Assembly (NCBI GenBank): GCA_039800165.1
Contig: JBDLRH010000015.1
Coordinates: 10,693-74,692 of the forward strand
Direction of reading: 5' to 3'
Source of the DNA: JBDLRH01 sp039800165
GTDB taxonomy: Bacteria; Pseudomonadota; Gammaproteobacteria; Burkholderiales; Burkholderiaceae_C
DNA length: 64,000 nt
Shown: piece after piece, positions 16,326-25,382 of the stretch
Layout of the letters: the number at the start of each line of letters is the position of its first letter
How positions within the stretch are numbered: position 1 is the first letter of the stretch
Position numbers and translations under genes: made by a program
Notes under the pieces: model-generated
Seen by the model: the letters and a program-made list of their open reading frames with translations, nothing else
Database searches by the model: none
Told to the model about the DNA's origin: nothing

Positions 16326-16362
16326 GATTGTGGATGTGCGGATTGTGAAGCGCACAGATTGT
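16326..16362. repeat. Three GATTGT direct repeats upstream of the methyltransferase
   Basis: GATTGT occurs at 16326, 16341 and 16357, spaced 15 and 16 bases, between the divergent methyltransferase and P-type ATPase genes. The two outer spacings are near 1.5 helical turns. They could be regulator half-sites; no regulator is known here. Confidence 0.3.
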
Positions 16363-16494
16363 CCCCGATCGGCAGCCGGGCAAGGCTGGCACAGGGGCCG
16401 CAACGCCCCGTCCTGGCCGCAAGCACCGGGCAATGCAGGCCTCCTTGACGCGGCGCGGTATGGCAGCGGCCGGCCCGCCGCATGATGGGCGCGC

Positions 16495-19068
16495 ATGCCC
16501 ACCGATTCACCGCCCCGCGGCCTGAGCACAGCCCAAGCGCAGCGCCGCCTGCTGCGCGACGGCCCCAATGCGCTGCAGGTGCACCGACCGCACCCGTTGC
16601 GCGAGACGGTGCGCGAGGTGCTGACCGAGCCGATGTTCCTGATGCTGCTGGCCGCCGGCACCCTGTACCTGCTGCTGGGCGAGACCACCGACGCGCTGAT
16701 GCTGCTGGCCGCCGTGCTGCTGATCATCGGCATCACCGTGCTGCAGCAGCGGCGCACCGAACGCGCGCTGGAGGCGCTGCGCGACCTGTCGAGCCCGCGT
16801 GCCCTCGTCCTGCGCGACGGAACGGCGCAGCGCATCGCCGCGCGCGAGCTGGTGCCGGGCGACTGGATCATCGTCGCCGAGGGCGACCGCATCCCTGCCG
16901 ATGCGCTGCTGCGCGAGGCCAGCCACCTGCGGGTCGATGAGTCGCTGCTGACCGGCGAATCGGTGCCGGTGGACAAGCGCCCCGATGCGCAGGCCGCTGC
17001 GCTGCAGCCACCGGGCAGTGCAGAGGGTGAAGGCAGCGCGGCCTCGCTGTACGCCGGCACCCTGGCGGTGGCCGGGCAGGGCCTGTGCGAGGTGATGCAC
17101 ACCGGCATGCGCACCGAGTTCGGCCGCATCGGCGGCTCGCTATCGGCGCTGGTGAGCGAGCCCACGCCGCTGGTGCGGCAGACGCGGCAGATGGTGCGCT
17201 GGATGGCCGGTGCCGGGCTGCTGGCCTGTGCCGCGGTGGTGGTGGGCTACGCGCTCACCCGCGGCGCCGACCTGCGCGCCTGGCGCGACGCGGGGCTGGC
17301 CGGCATCACGCTGGCGATGGCGCTGCTGCCAGAGGAGTTCCCGGTGGTGCTGACGGTGTTTCTGGCGCTCGGTGCGTGGCGGCTGTCGCGCCAGCGGGTC
17401 CTCACGCGGCGGCTGCCCGCCATCGAAACCCTCGGTGCCGCCACCGTGCTGTGTGTGGACAAGACCGGCACCCTCACCGTCAACCGCATGGATGTGGCCG
17501 CGGTGGTGCCGCTGTCGCGCCGGGGCCGCCCGCACGGCGACGAAGCGTCGGTGCTGCGGGCTGCCGTGCTCGCCAGCCGCAGCCCGCCCACCGACCCGAT
17601 GGATCAGGCGCTGCAACGGGAGATGCATCGCGTAGGCAGTCAGGCATCCGCAGGCCCGGCCAGTGAAACCTTCACGCGCTTGCTGCACGACTACCCGATG
17701 ATCGCCTCACGCATGGCGATGGTGCAGGTGTGGGGCGATGCGGCGCCAGCCGCAAGCGCCGGCCTGCGCGCAGCCGCCAAGGGCGCGCCCGAAGCCATCG
17801 CTGCGCTGTGCCAACTCGATGCACCAGCGCAAGCTGCCTTGCAGCAGCAGGTGCGTGCGCTGGCCGCACGCGGCCTGCGTGTGCTGGCGGTGGCGCAGTG
17901 CGATGTACTGCCGCAGGACAGCCCGGGGCCCGACGACCCTGCGGCGCTGGGGCTGCAACTGCTGGGCCTGGTGGCCTTTGCCGACCCGCTGCGCGATGAC
18001 GTGCCCGCCGCGGTGGACCAGTGCCAGCAGGCGGGCATCCGGGTGGTGATGATCACCGGCGACTACCCGGCCACCGCGCAGGCGATCGCGCAGCAGGCAG
18101 GCCTGGCCGATCACGCCGCGCTGATGACCGGTGCCGAGCTTGGTGCGCTGACGGATGCCGAGCTGGCGGCGCGCATCACGCAGGTGCGGGTGTTCGCGCG
18201 GGTGGCGCCGCAGCAAAAGCTGCGCATCGTGCAGGCGCTGCAAGCGCGCGGCGAGGTGGTGGCGATGACGGGCGACGGTGTGAACGACGCGCCGGCGCTC
18301 AAGGCAGCGCACATCGGCATTGCCATGGGCGGACGCGGCAGCGACGTGGCGCGCGAGGCGGCGTCGCTGGTGCTGCTGGACGACGCCTTCCCGTCCATCG
18401 TCGAGGCGGTGCGCCAGGGCCGGCGCATCTACGCCAACATCCGCAAGGCGGCGGTGTTCATCCTTGCGGTGCATGTGCCGGTGGCCGGCCTGTCGCTGCT
18501 GCCGGTGTTCGACGCGGCCTGGCCGCTGTTGCTGCTGCCGGTGCACATCGCGGTGCTCGAGCTCATCATCGACCCGTCGTGTTCGCTGGTGTTCGAGGCC
18601 GAAGAAGCCGAGCCCGACGCCATGCGACAGCCGCCGCGCCGGCCCGATGCTTCGCTGTTCACCGCGGCCACGGTGGGCGTGGCGCTGCTGCAGGGCCTGA
18701 GTGTGCTGGCGGCCTGCCTGGCGGTGTACCTGCTGGCGCGCGACAGCCATGCGCCCGATGCGGTGCGTGCGCTGACCTACGCCACGCTGGTGACCGGCGT
18801 GCTGATGCTGATCGTGGTCAACCGCGCGTCGCGCAGCGCGCTTGATGCGCTGCGCGGGCGGCGCAACCCGGCGCTGTGGATGGTGGTGGGTGCCACGGCG
18901 GCGCTGATGCTGCTGGTGCTGACGGTGCCTGCCATCAGCGCGCTGTTCCGCTTTGCCCCGCTGCACGCGGGCGACCTGGCCGGCAGCGTCGCGGCCGGTG
19001 CGCTGTGCCTGCTGTGGTTCGAGGGCCTGAAGCGGCTGCCATGGTGGCAGCGGCTCAGTCGCGGGTGA
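16495..19068 (+). CDS. Cation-translocating P-type ATPase
   Basis: Membrane ion pump (857 aa) of the P2/P3-like type. TGES at 153-156 is in the actuator domain, PEEFP at 279-283 in the central membrane helix, DKTGTLT with phosphorylated Asp322 in the P domain, and TGDGVNDAPALK near 590. About ten membrane segments are predicted. There is no heavy-metal-binding domain or CPC motif, so copper and zinc are unlikely. The C-terminal six-helix part and PEEFP resemble bacterial Ca2+- or Mg2+-type pumps, but the ion cannot be fixed. The 3' end overlaps the convergent gspE gene by 14 bases. Confidence 0.92.
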   Translation: MPTDSPPRGLSTAQAQRRLLRDGPNALQVHRPHPLRETVREVLTEPMFLMLLAAGTLYLLLGETTDALMLLAAVLLIIGITVLQQRRTERALEALRDLSSPRALVLRDGTAQRIAARELVPGDWIIVAEGDRIPADALLREASHLRVDESLLTGESVPVDKRPDAQAAALQPPGSAEGEGSAASLYAGTLAVAGQGLCEVMHTGMRTEFGRIGGSLSALVSEPTPLVRQTRQMVRWMAGAGLLACAAVVVGYALTRGADLRAWRDAGLAGITLAMALLPEEFPVVLTVFLALGAWRLSRQRVLTRRLPAIETLGAATVLCVDKTGTLTVNRMDVAAVVPLSRRGRPHGDEASVLRAAVLASRSPPTDPMDQALQREMHRVGSQASAGPASETFTRLLHDYPMIASRMAMVQVWGDAAPAASAGLRAAAKGAPEAIAALCQLDAPAQAALQQQVRALAARGLRVLAVAQCDVLPQDSPGPDDPAALGLQLLGLVAFADPLRDDVPAAVDQCQQAGIRVVMITGDYPATAQAIAQQAGLADHAALMTGAELGALTDAELAARITQVRVFARVAPQQKLRIVQALQARGEVVAMTGDGVNDAPALKAAHIGIAMGGRGSDVAREAASLVLLDDAFPSIVEAVRQGRRIYANIRKAAVFILAVHVPVAGLSLLPVFDAAWPLLLLPVHIAVLELIIDPSCSLVFEAEEAEPDAMRQPPRRPDASLFTAATVGVALLQGLSVLAACLAVYLLARDSHAPDAVRALTYATLVTGVLMLIVVNRASRSALDALRGRRNPALWMVVGATAALMLLVLTVPAISALFRFAPLHAGDLAGSVAAGALCLLWFEGLKRLPWWQRLSRG

Positions 19069-20452
19069 CGCGCAGCACTTCCTCGGGCGAGGTGATGCCC
19101 TCGGCCACCAGGCGATCGCCGTCGTCGCGCATCAGCGTCATGCCCGATGCCAGGGCCGCATCGCGCAGCCGCGCCTCGGCCGCGCGTTCGTGCACCAGCG
19201 CGCGGATCGCGTCGTCGGCCACCAGCAACTCGAACACGCCGGTGCGGCCCTGATAGCCGGTGTGGCCGCAGGCCTCGCAACCCTTGCCGCCACACCCGGT
19301 ACACAGCTTGCGCACCAGGCGCTGCGCCAGCACGCCCAGCAGTGAGCTCGATAGAAGAAATGGCTCCACGCCCATGTCGGTCAGGCGCGTGACCGCACTG
19401 GCTGCGTCGTTGGTGTGCAGCGTGGCCAGCACCAGGTGGCCGGTGAGTGAGGCCTGGATCGCGATCTGCGCCGTCTCGAAGTCGCGGATCTCGCCGATCA
19501 TGATGACGTCCGGGTCTTGTCGCAGGATGGCGCGCAGCGCCTTGGCAAAGCTCAGGTCGATCTTCGCGTTGACCTGCGTCTGCCCCACGCCCGCCAGCTC
19601 GTATTCGATCGGGTCTTCCACCGTCATGATGTTGCTGCGCGCCGCGTCCAGCCGCTGCAGCGCCGCATACAGCGTGGTGGTCTTGCCGCTGCCGGTGGGG
19701 CCGGTGACCAGGATGATGCCGTGCGGCTGCGCGATCAGGGCCTCAAAGCGCCGCAGCACATCGCCGCGCATGCCCACGGCCTCCAGGCTCAGCTTGCTTT
19801 CGCTCTTGTCCAGCAGGCGCAGCACCGCGCGCTCGCCGTGCGCACTCGGCAGGGTGCTCACACGCACGTCGATGGCACGCGTGCCCAGACGCAGCGAGAT
19901 GCGGCCGTCTTGCGGCAGCCGCTTCTCGGCGATGTCGAGCTCGGCCATGATCTTCAGGCGGCTGATCAGCGCCGCATGCAGCGCGCGGTTGGGTTGCACC
20001 ACCTCGCGCAGCGTGCCGTCGATGCGAAAGCGCACGCTGGAGGTGCGCTCGTAGGGCTCGATGTGGATGTCGCTGGCGCCATCGCGTGCGGCCTGCGTCA
20101 GCAGCGCATTGAGCATGCGGATGATCGGCGCGTCGTCGGCGCTTTCCAGCAGGTCTTCCACCGCGGGCAGCTCCTGCATCATGCGCGAGAGGTCGGCCTC
20201 GCCCTCGACCTCGCTCACCACCGCCGCGGCGCTGGACTCGCCCTGCGCGTAGGCCGCGCTGATGCGCTGCGCCAGGGTGGCTGCATCGAGCGGCTGCAGG
20301 CGCTGCGGTGCGTGCTTGCGCATCACCTCGCTCAAGCCGCTGCGCGTGCTCGACGGCGCGTGCCACAGCGTGAGCTGTTCGCCGTCGTCCTCCAGCAGCA
20401 GCTGCTGGCTGCGCGCAAAGGAATACGGCAGGGGGTGGCGCAGGGCGGGCAT
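19055..20452 (-). CDS. gspE: Type II secretion ATPase GspE
   Basis: Cytoplasmic motor of the type II secretion system (465 aa). Walker A GPTGSGKTTT lies near residue 250. The Asp box and Walker B read DPDVIMIGEIRD, and the His box includes GHLVLATLHTNDAA. The C-terminal zinc tetracysteine motif is CTGCGGKGCEAC. The N1 domain is shorter than in many homologues. It is the last gene of the gsp operon, 9 bases after gspD, and its tail overlaps the P-type ATPase gene. Confidence 0.95.
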   Translation of the reverse strand: MPALRHPLPYSFARSQQLLLEDDGEQLTLWHAPSSTRSGLSEVMRKHAPQRLQPLDAATLAQRISAAYAQGESSAAAVVSEVEGEADLSRMMQELPAVEDLLESADDAPIIRMLNALLTQAARDGASDIHIEPYERTSSVRFRIDGTLREVVQPNRALHAALISRLKIMAELDIAEKRLPQDGRISLRLGTRAIDVRVSTLPSAHGERAVLRLLDKSESKLSLEAVGMRGDVLRRFEALIAQPHGIILVTGPTGSGKTTTLYAALQRLDAARSNIMTVEDPIEYELAGVGQTQVNAKIDLSFAKALRAILRQDPDVIMIGEIRDFETAQIAIQASLTGHLVLATLHTNDAASAVTRLTDMGVEPFLLSSSLLGVLAQRLVRKLCTGCGGKGCEACGHTGYQGRTGVFELLVADDAIRALVHERAAEARLRDAALASGMTLMRDDGDRLVAEGITSPEEVLRVTRD

Positions 20453-20461
20453 GGCAGTGCG

Positions 20462-22636
20462 TCAGCGGGCCGCCGGTGCGGCAGGGGTGGAGGGCGGCGT
20501 GCCGCGCCGCTGCGCGTTGGGCAGCGCAGGCGCGCCCTCGATCGGCAGCACCGCATTGGGCGGTGGCCGCGCGCCTTCCTGGCGCGAACGCATCTGGTCG
20601 TAGCGGTCCATCGACAGCGACTCGGTCTGCTGCGCGTCGCGCACCACCAGCGGCCGCAGGAACACCATCAGGTTGGTCTTCTTGCGGCTGCGCGTCTCGG
20701 CCTTGAACAGGTTGCCGAACAGCGGCACATCGCCCAGCCCCGGCAGCTTCTGCTGGTTGCCCGAGAACTCGTCTTGCAGCAGGCCGCCCAGCACCACGAT
20801 GCCGCCGTCTTCCACCAGCACGTTCGATTCGATCGAGCGCTTGTTGGTGATCAGGCCGCTGGGCGAATTGACCGACGAGGCCTGCACGCTCGAGACCTCC
20901 TGGTAGATCTGCAGCTTGACCGTGCCGTTTTCGCTGATCTGCGGCTTCACGCGCAGCGTCAGGCCGACGTCCTTGCGCTCGATCGTCTGAAACGGGTTCA
21001 CCGCGCCGGTGCCACCCACGTTGGCGTTGGTGTACTGGCCGGTCACGAAGGGCACGTTCTGGCCGATGACGATCTTGGCCTCTTCGTTGTCCAGCGTCAG
21101 CAGGTTGGGCGTAGACAGGATGTTGCCGTCGCCGTTGGTCTCCAGAAAGCGCGCCAGCCCCGCCAGCGTGTACACGCCCAGCGTCTTGTGCGCCAGGCCC
21201 AGGTTCAGGCCCGGCGAGGGCAGCGCGTTGCCGCTGGCGCCCTGCGTGCTCAGGCTGATGATGTTCTGCCCGCCGATGGTGAAGTTGGTGCCCAGCACGC
21301 CGATGTTGGTGTCGCCCTTGTTGCCCAAAGCGCCCTGCCACTGGATGCCGAACTCGGCGGCGCGGTCGGCATTCACCTCGGCGATCAGGCTTTCCACGAA
21401 CACCTGCGCACGGCGCTGGTCGAGCCGGTCGATCACCGCGCGGATCTGGCGGTACTGCGGCTCGGGCGCGGTGATGATCAGCGAGTTGGTGGCCGGGTCG
21501 GCCTGGATCTGCCCGCCGGTGGACGGCTGCGCCGAGGGCTGCACCGGCGCCGTGGCCGCGCTGGCGGCCATGCCCAGTTGGGCGCCGGGGGTGGGTGCCG
21601 GCAGGTTCAATGGCCCGGACGACGCTGCGCCCGCACCGCCCGTGCCGGCGATCGCCGCGCGCAGCGTGGTGGCCAGCTTCACCGCGTCGGCGTTCTTCAG
21701 GTAGACCACATGGATGTTGCCCGAGGCCTGCGCGGATGTGGGCTGGTCAAGCTTGCTCACCAGCGAGCGCACCAGGTTCAGCCGTGCCGGGTTGGCTGCG
21801 CGCACCACCAGCGCATTGCTGCGCGGCTCGGCAATGATCTGCGTGCGGTAGGAGGTGTCGGCCACCTGGCCGGGGGCGGCGGCCAGCGGCAGCGTGCCAC
21901 TGCCTTCCATCAGCCGCGCCACCAGGGGCGCCAGGTCGGAGGCAAGCGCGTGCCTGAGCGGCAGCACCTCCACATCGGTGGCGTTGGAGACATCCAGCGC
22001 CGCGATGATGCGCGCGATGCGCTGCAGGTTGTCGGCGTAGTCGGTGATCACCAGCGCATTGCTGCCCGGGTTCACGTTGATGGTGTTGTTCGGGCTGATC
22101 AGCGGGCGCAGCAGCGGCACCAGGCTGTTGGGGTTCTCGTGGTTCAGGCGAAAGATCTGGGTGACGATCTGGTTGCCCGCCGGCGGCGCGCCTTCGGCCT
22201 GCACCGGCCCGCCCTGCAGCTTGGCATCGGCCTCGGGCACCACCTTCAGCAACCCGGCGCTGTCCACCACCGCAAAGCCCGACAGGCGCAGCGTCGCCAG
22301 AAACTGGTTCCACGCCAGCGCGGGTGCCACCGGCTTGTCGGTGCTCAGGGTGATCGTGCCCTTGACGCGCGGATCGACCACGATGTTGCGGCCGGTGATG
22401 GTGGCCATGGTGCGCGCCACCGCGTCAATCTCGGCGTTGACGAAGTTCAGCGTCACCGGCTCGGGCGCGCGCTGCGCATGCGCGGTGCCCGCCGTGCCAA
22501 GCTGCAGCGTCAGCGCAGCCAGCGCCGCGCCCGCAGCAAGGGCCAGGTTCCGTGCGGTGTGCCGCAGCGTGGACGGAAGAAAAGCGTGTCGGGTCATGGT
22601 GTGTGCCCAGATGCGGTTGGCCAGTGTGCGCGGCAT
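20462..22636 (-). CDS. gspD: Type II secretion secretin GspD
   Basis: Outer-membrane channel of the T2SS (724 aa). A signal peptide ending in TAHAQ (about residue 55) precedes N0 (VTLNFVNAEIDAVARTMATITG) and repeated N1-N3 KH-like domains (SNALVITDYADN, SNALVVRAANP, NSLIITAPEP). The secretin core ends with VPLFGNLFKAETRSRKKTNL. ATG 22636 has GGGGTG seven bases upstream. An internal ATG (22597) is a second option with a shorter signal. No lipobox is present. The gene starts 6 bases after gspN. Confidence 0.95.
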   Translation of the reverse strand: MPRTLANRIWAHTMTRHAFLPSTLRHTARNLALAAGAALAALTLQLGTAGTAHAQRAPEPVTLNFVNAEIDAVARTMATITGRNIVVDPRVKGTITLSTDKPVAPALAWNQFLATLRLSGFAVVDSAGLLKVVPEADAKLQGGPVQAEGAPPAGNQIVTQIFRLNHENPNSLVPLLRPLISPNNTINVNPGSNALVITDYADNLQRIARIIAALDVSNATDVEVLPLRHALASDLAPLVARLMEGSGTLPLAAAPGQVADTSYRTQIIAEPRSNALVVRAANPARLNLVRSLVSKLDQPTSAQASGNIHVVYLKNADAVKLATTLRAAIAGTGGAGAASSGPLNLPAPTPGAQLGMAASAATAPVQPSAQPSTGGQIQADPATNSLIITAPEPQYRQIRAVIDRLDQRRAQVFVESLIAEVNADRAAEFGIQWQGALGNKGDTNIGVLGTNFTIGGQNIISLSTQGASGNALPSPGLNLGLAHKTLGVYTLAGLARFLETNGDGNILSTPNLLTLDNEEAKIVIGQNVPFVTGQYTNANVGGTGAVNPFQTIERKDVGLTLRVKPQISENGTVKLQIYQEVSSVQASSVNSPSGLITNKRSIESNVLVEDGGIVVLGGLLQDEFSGNQQKLPGLGDVPLFGNLFKAETRSRKKTNLMVFLRPLVVRDAQQTESLSMDRYDQMRSRQEGARPPPNAVLPIEGAPALPNAQRRGTPPSTPAAPAAR

Positions 22637-22642
22637 GTCGCG

Positions 22643-23458
22643 TCACCCCAGCGTGATGCGGGACTGCGCCCCGCGGCGCTGCCCGATCAGGTTGAGCAGG
22701 TTGCCCAGCGCGTCTTCGCGCTGTGCCTCGGCCTGCGCCAGTCCTTCAAAGCGCAGCCGCCCACCCACCCACTGGCCCTGGCCGGTGAGCTGCAGGCTGC
22801 CGCCCAGCGTGTCGAGTGCCAGCGCCGGCGTGCTGCCGCCCGCCAGCGTGAGCCGGTAGCTGCCCAGCGGGCGCAGGGTGGACAGGCGCGACGACACCGA
22901 CTCGGCAATCACCTCGGCGCGGCCTTCCATCTGCAGCCGGCCTTCGGCCCAGCGCAGCACCAGCCCCTGGGTGGACAGCTGCAAGGCGCCCTCGGGCTGC
23001 AGCGTGTTCCAGGGCGTGCCCAGGCCCGCCAGCCAGGCCGACGGCCAGCGCGAGCGCGCGTCGGCCAGTGTCAGGCTCGCTGACCCCGCGCCTGCGCGAA
23101 GCGTCATGCGCAGGGCATCGCTGGTGCAGCAGTCAGCGCGCAGCGACAGGTGCGCGCCGGCATCCAGCAGGGGAAGCAGCGACCAGTGCACGCGCCCGGG
23201 CAGCACCATCGCGTCGCGGCTGCCTGCGCCGCCGGTCAGCGCCACGCTGGCGCTGCCGCTCCACACGGTGCCGCGCGCATCGGCCAGCAGCACGCGGCCG
23301 CTGCTGAAGTGATGAATGCCTTGCGCCAGCCAGCGCGCCGGCGCAAATACGACGGCCGCCACCAGCGCGCCCAGCAGCACGCCGGCCGCAGCCCAGCCGG
23401 CGAACGACGGTACACGCGCTGCATGGCGCGGGCGGGTGGCGGTGGGTGCGGTACGCAT
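22643..23458 (-). CDS. gspN: Type II secretion protein GspN
   Basis: Inner-membrane-anchored T2SS component (271 aa). One N-terminal membrane segment (FAGWAAAGVLLGALVAAVVFAPARWL) is followed by a periplasmic beta-rich domain with SSGRVLLADARGTVWSGSA, typical of GspN. The ATG at 23458 directly precedes the anchor. It lies between gspM (35 bases) and gspD (6 bases) in the standard order. GspN is dispensable in some systems and its precise role is unclear. Confidence 0.88.
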   Translation of the reverse strand: MRTAPTATRPRHAARVPSFAGWAAAGVLLGALVAAVVFAPARWLAQGIHHFSSGRVLLADARGTVWSGSASVALTGGAGSRDAMVLPGRVHWSLLPLLDAGAHLSLRADCCTSDALRMTLRAGAGSASLTLADARSRWPSAWLAGLGTPWNTLQPEGALQLSTQGLVLRWAEGRLQMEGRAEVIAESVSSRLSTLRPLGSYRLTLAGGSTPALALDTLGGSLQLTGQGQWVGGRLRFEGLAQAEAQREDALGNLLNLIGQRRGAQSRITLG

Positions 23459-23493
23459 GAACTGTGGGGTGCAAAGGGCTGCGTGCGTGCGCT

Positions 23494-24033
23494 TCACGGT
23501 TGCGGCAGCGTCATCACCAGCGTGCCGTCCCATTGGCCGGCGGCACTGCGTGAGAGCTGGGCCTCTTGCGGCAGGGCGCGAGCGTTGACGCGCGCCTCTT
23601 GCAGCCAGCGCGCCAGCGACTCGGGCGGTACCGCGCTGAAGCGGATGGTGGCGCGCTCGCCGGCCACCTGCACCTGCGCCTTGTCGCCCAGGCGCTGCTT
23701 GACCGAGGCCTCCAGCGCAGCGGCTGTGTTGCCGCCGCGCGGCGGTTGGGCATTCGGTGCGGATGACCCGGATGCAGACGAGGCGCCCGACGGCGACAGG
23801 GCCTGTGCCTGCGCCTTGAGTTGCTGCATGCGCTGCAGCTGTGCATCCAGCCGCGCGTGCTCGGCCGCGGCATGGCGCACCGTGCGCCAGGCCGGCTGCA
23901 CCGCCAGCGCAAACACCGCCGCCACCGCCACCAGCAGCAGCGCGATGCCCGTGAGCAGCCGCTCGCGCGGCGCCAGTGCCTGCCAGCGTGCGCCAAGGGC
24001 CGAGCGTGCCGCCATCGCCGTAGCTGTGTTCAT
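23494..24033 (-). CDS. gspM: Type II secretion protein GspM
   Basis: Bitopic inner-membrane protein (179 aa) of the assembly platform, partner of GspL. One membrane helix (ERLLTGIALLLVAVAAVFALAVQPA) is followed by a coiled-coil segment (HARLDAQLQRMQQLKAQAQAL) and a ferredoxin-like periplasmic domain. The start overlaps gspL by ATGA (24030-24033). Confidence 0.9.
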   Translation of the reverse strand: MNTATAMAARSALGARWQALAPRERLLTGIALLLVAVAAVFALAVQPAWRTVRHAAAEHARLDAQLQRMQQLKAQAQALSPSGASSASGSSAPNAQPPRGGNTAAALEASVKQRLGDKAQVQVAGERATIRFSAVPPESLARWLQEARVNARALPQEAQLSRSAAGQWDGTLVMTLPQP

Positions 24034-25292
24034 GGCGTGCCCCGGCTGCGCAGCACCAGCATGTCGCCCTGCACCTCGGCGCTGCCGCCGCGTGACTGCA
24101 CCCGCTCACGCAGCGATGCCGCCTCGGCGGGCTGCAATGCCAGGCCGCTGGCGCGCAACTCGCCCGATGCGAATTCGATGCGGCCGGGCACGCGATCGGC
24201 CGGCAGCGCCTGCGCCAGAACCGCCAGCAGCGCCTCGAGGTCGGCCGACGAGGTGGCGCCGCTGGCGCGCCGCAGCGCCGCGATCTCGCGTTCCATTTGC
24301 AGCGGTGCATCGATGACCACCTTGACCTGCGGAAACGTGGCGGTGAGCGTGCCTTCGATTGCGGCGCGCTTGGCTGCCAGTGCCCGCTGCTCGTGCAGCG
24401 CCCATGCATTCAGCCCCACCAGGTGCGCCAGCACCAGCGCTGCCGCGCCCCAGCGTGCGGCGCGCCACTGCGGCGCCCACAACGCCTGCGCCGCGCGCTT
24501 GCCGGCGTTGCGCATCGCGCGGCGCCCGCCCGAGGCATCAAACTCCGCTTGCGCCAGGTTCCAGCCGGAATCGGCAGCCTGCAGCCGGCGTTGCGCGGCA
24601 CTGAGCACCCGCACGTTGCGCTGCAGTTGCTGCTCGGCCTGCGCTGCCACCTGCGGTTCGCAGCAGACATCCAGCGCGTCGGGCAGCGCGGTCGCCTGGC
24701 TGAGGGCCGCGAGCGGTGCGCACCACACGCCCTCGGTGTCGGCCAGGCAGGCCTGCGGATGGTCGGCGTCGCCCGAGATCTGCAGCAACGCGGCGCCTGC
24801 GGGCAGCGGCGCCGCTTCGGGGACGATGCGGTCCACCGGACGCTGTGCCGCTTCGAGCACCGCGCACCAGCCACGCAGCCACTCGCGATCGCAGGCGGCC
24901 ACCCAGTGACGGCCGTTTGCCGTGGGCTGGGGCGAAATCACCAGATGCAGCCGCTCGGGCTCGTCGAGCAGGCGGTCTTCCAGCAGTCCATCGAGCACGG
25001 CACGCAGCCTGGGCGATGCCGATGCGTTGGCCGACACGCCCTTGGGCAACTGCACCGCATGCCACGACACCGCAGCGGCCGGCAGCAGCGCGATCACCTC
25101 GGCGCCTGCGCCTTGCGGCTGCGGCAACAGCGAGGCAGCCGCGCGGCCCGACTGGGCGACCGCGGGCGACAGCGCATCGGCCGTGCCCAGCGCGTAGTCG
25201 AGCTCGAGCCCGGCCGAGCCGCTGGAGGGCGGTGCGATGCCCGAGCCCTCACCTCGGGGCGGGGCGGGCAGGGCAACAACGAGGTGACGCAT
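24030..25292 (-). CDS. gspL: Type II secretion protein GspL
   Basis: Assembly-platform protein (420 aa) that links the GspE ATPase to the inner membrane. A cytoplasmic actin-like domain covers about residues 1-240. One membrane segment (WGAAALVLAHLVGLNAWALH) lies near 255-275, followed by a periplasmic ferredoxin-like domain. ATG 25292 opens with MRHLVVALPAP. It follows gspK after 90 bases, the widest gap inside this operon, and overlaps gspM by 4 bases. Confidence 0.9.
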   Translation of the reverse strand: MRHLVVALPAPPRGEGSGIAPPSSGSAGLELDYALGTADALSPAVAQSGRAAASLLPQPQGAGAEVIALLPAAAVSWHAVQLPKGVSANASASPRLRAVLDGLLEDRLLDEPERLHLVISPQPTANGRHWVAACDREWLRGWCAVLEAAQRPVDRIVPEAAPLPAGAALLQISGDADHPQACLADTEGVWCAPLAALSQATALPDALDVCCEPQVAAQAEQQLQRNVRVLSAAQRRLQAADSGWNLAQAEFDASGGRRAMRNAGKRAAQALWAPQWRAARWGAAALVLAHLVGLNAWALHEQRALAAKRAAIEGTLTATFPQVKVVIDAPLQMEREIAALRRASGATSSADLEALLAVLAQALPADRVPGRIEFASGELRASGLALQPAEAASLRERVQSRGGSAEVQGDMLVLRSRGTP

Positions 25293-25382
25293 GAACTTGT
25301 GGGGTAGAGCGGGGCATTGTAGGCAGCGGTGCGTGCTGGAAGTGACCGGAAAAACGCGGTGTCTCGCCGGCGTTGCGATGCC

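Noticed and set aside
19517..23083. A very long open frame on the plus strand opposite gspE, gspD and gspN
   Set aside because: It is antisense to well-recognised genes; its translation is His/Arg/Gln-rich with no domain, as expected for the reverse frame of GC-rich DNA.
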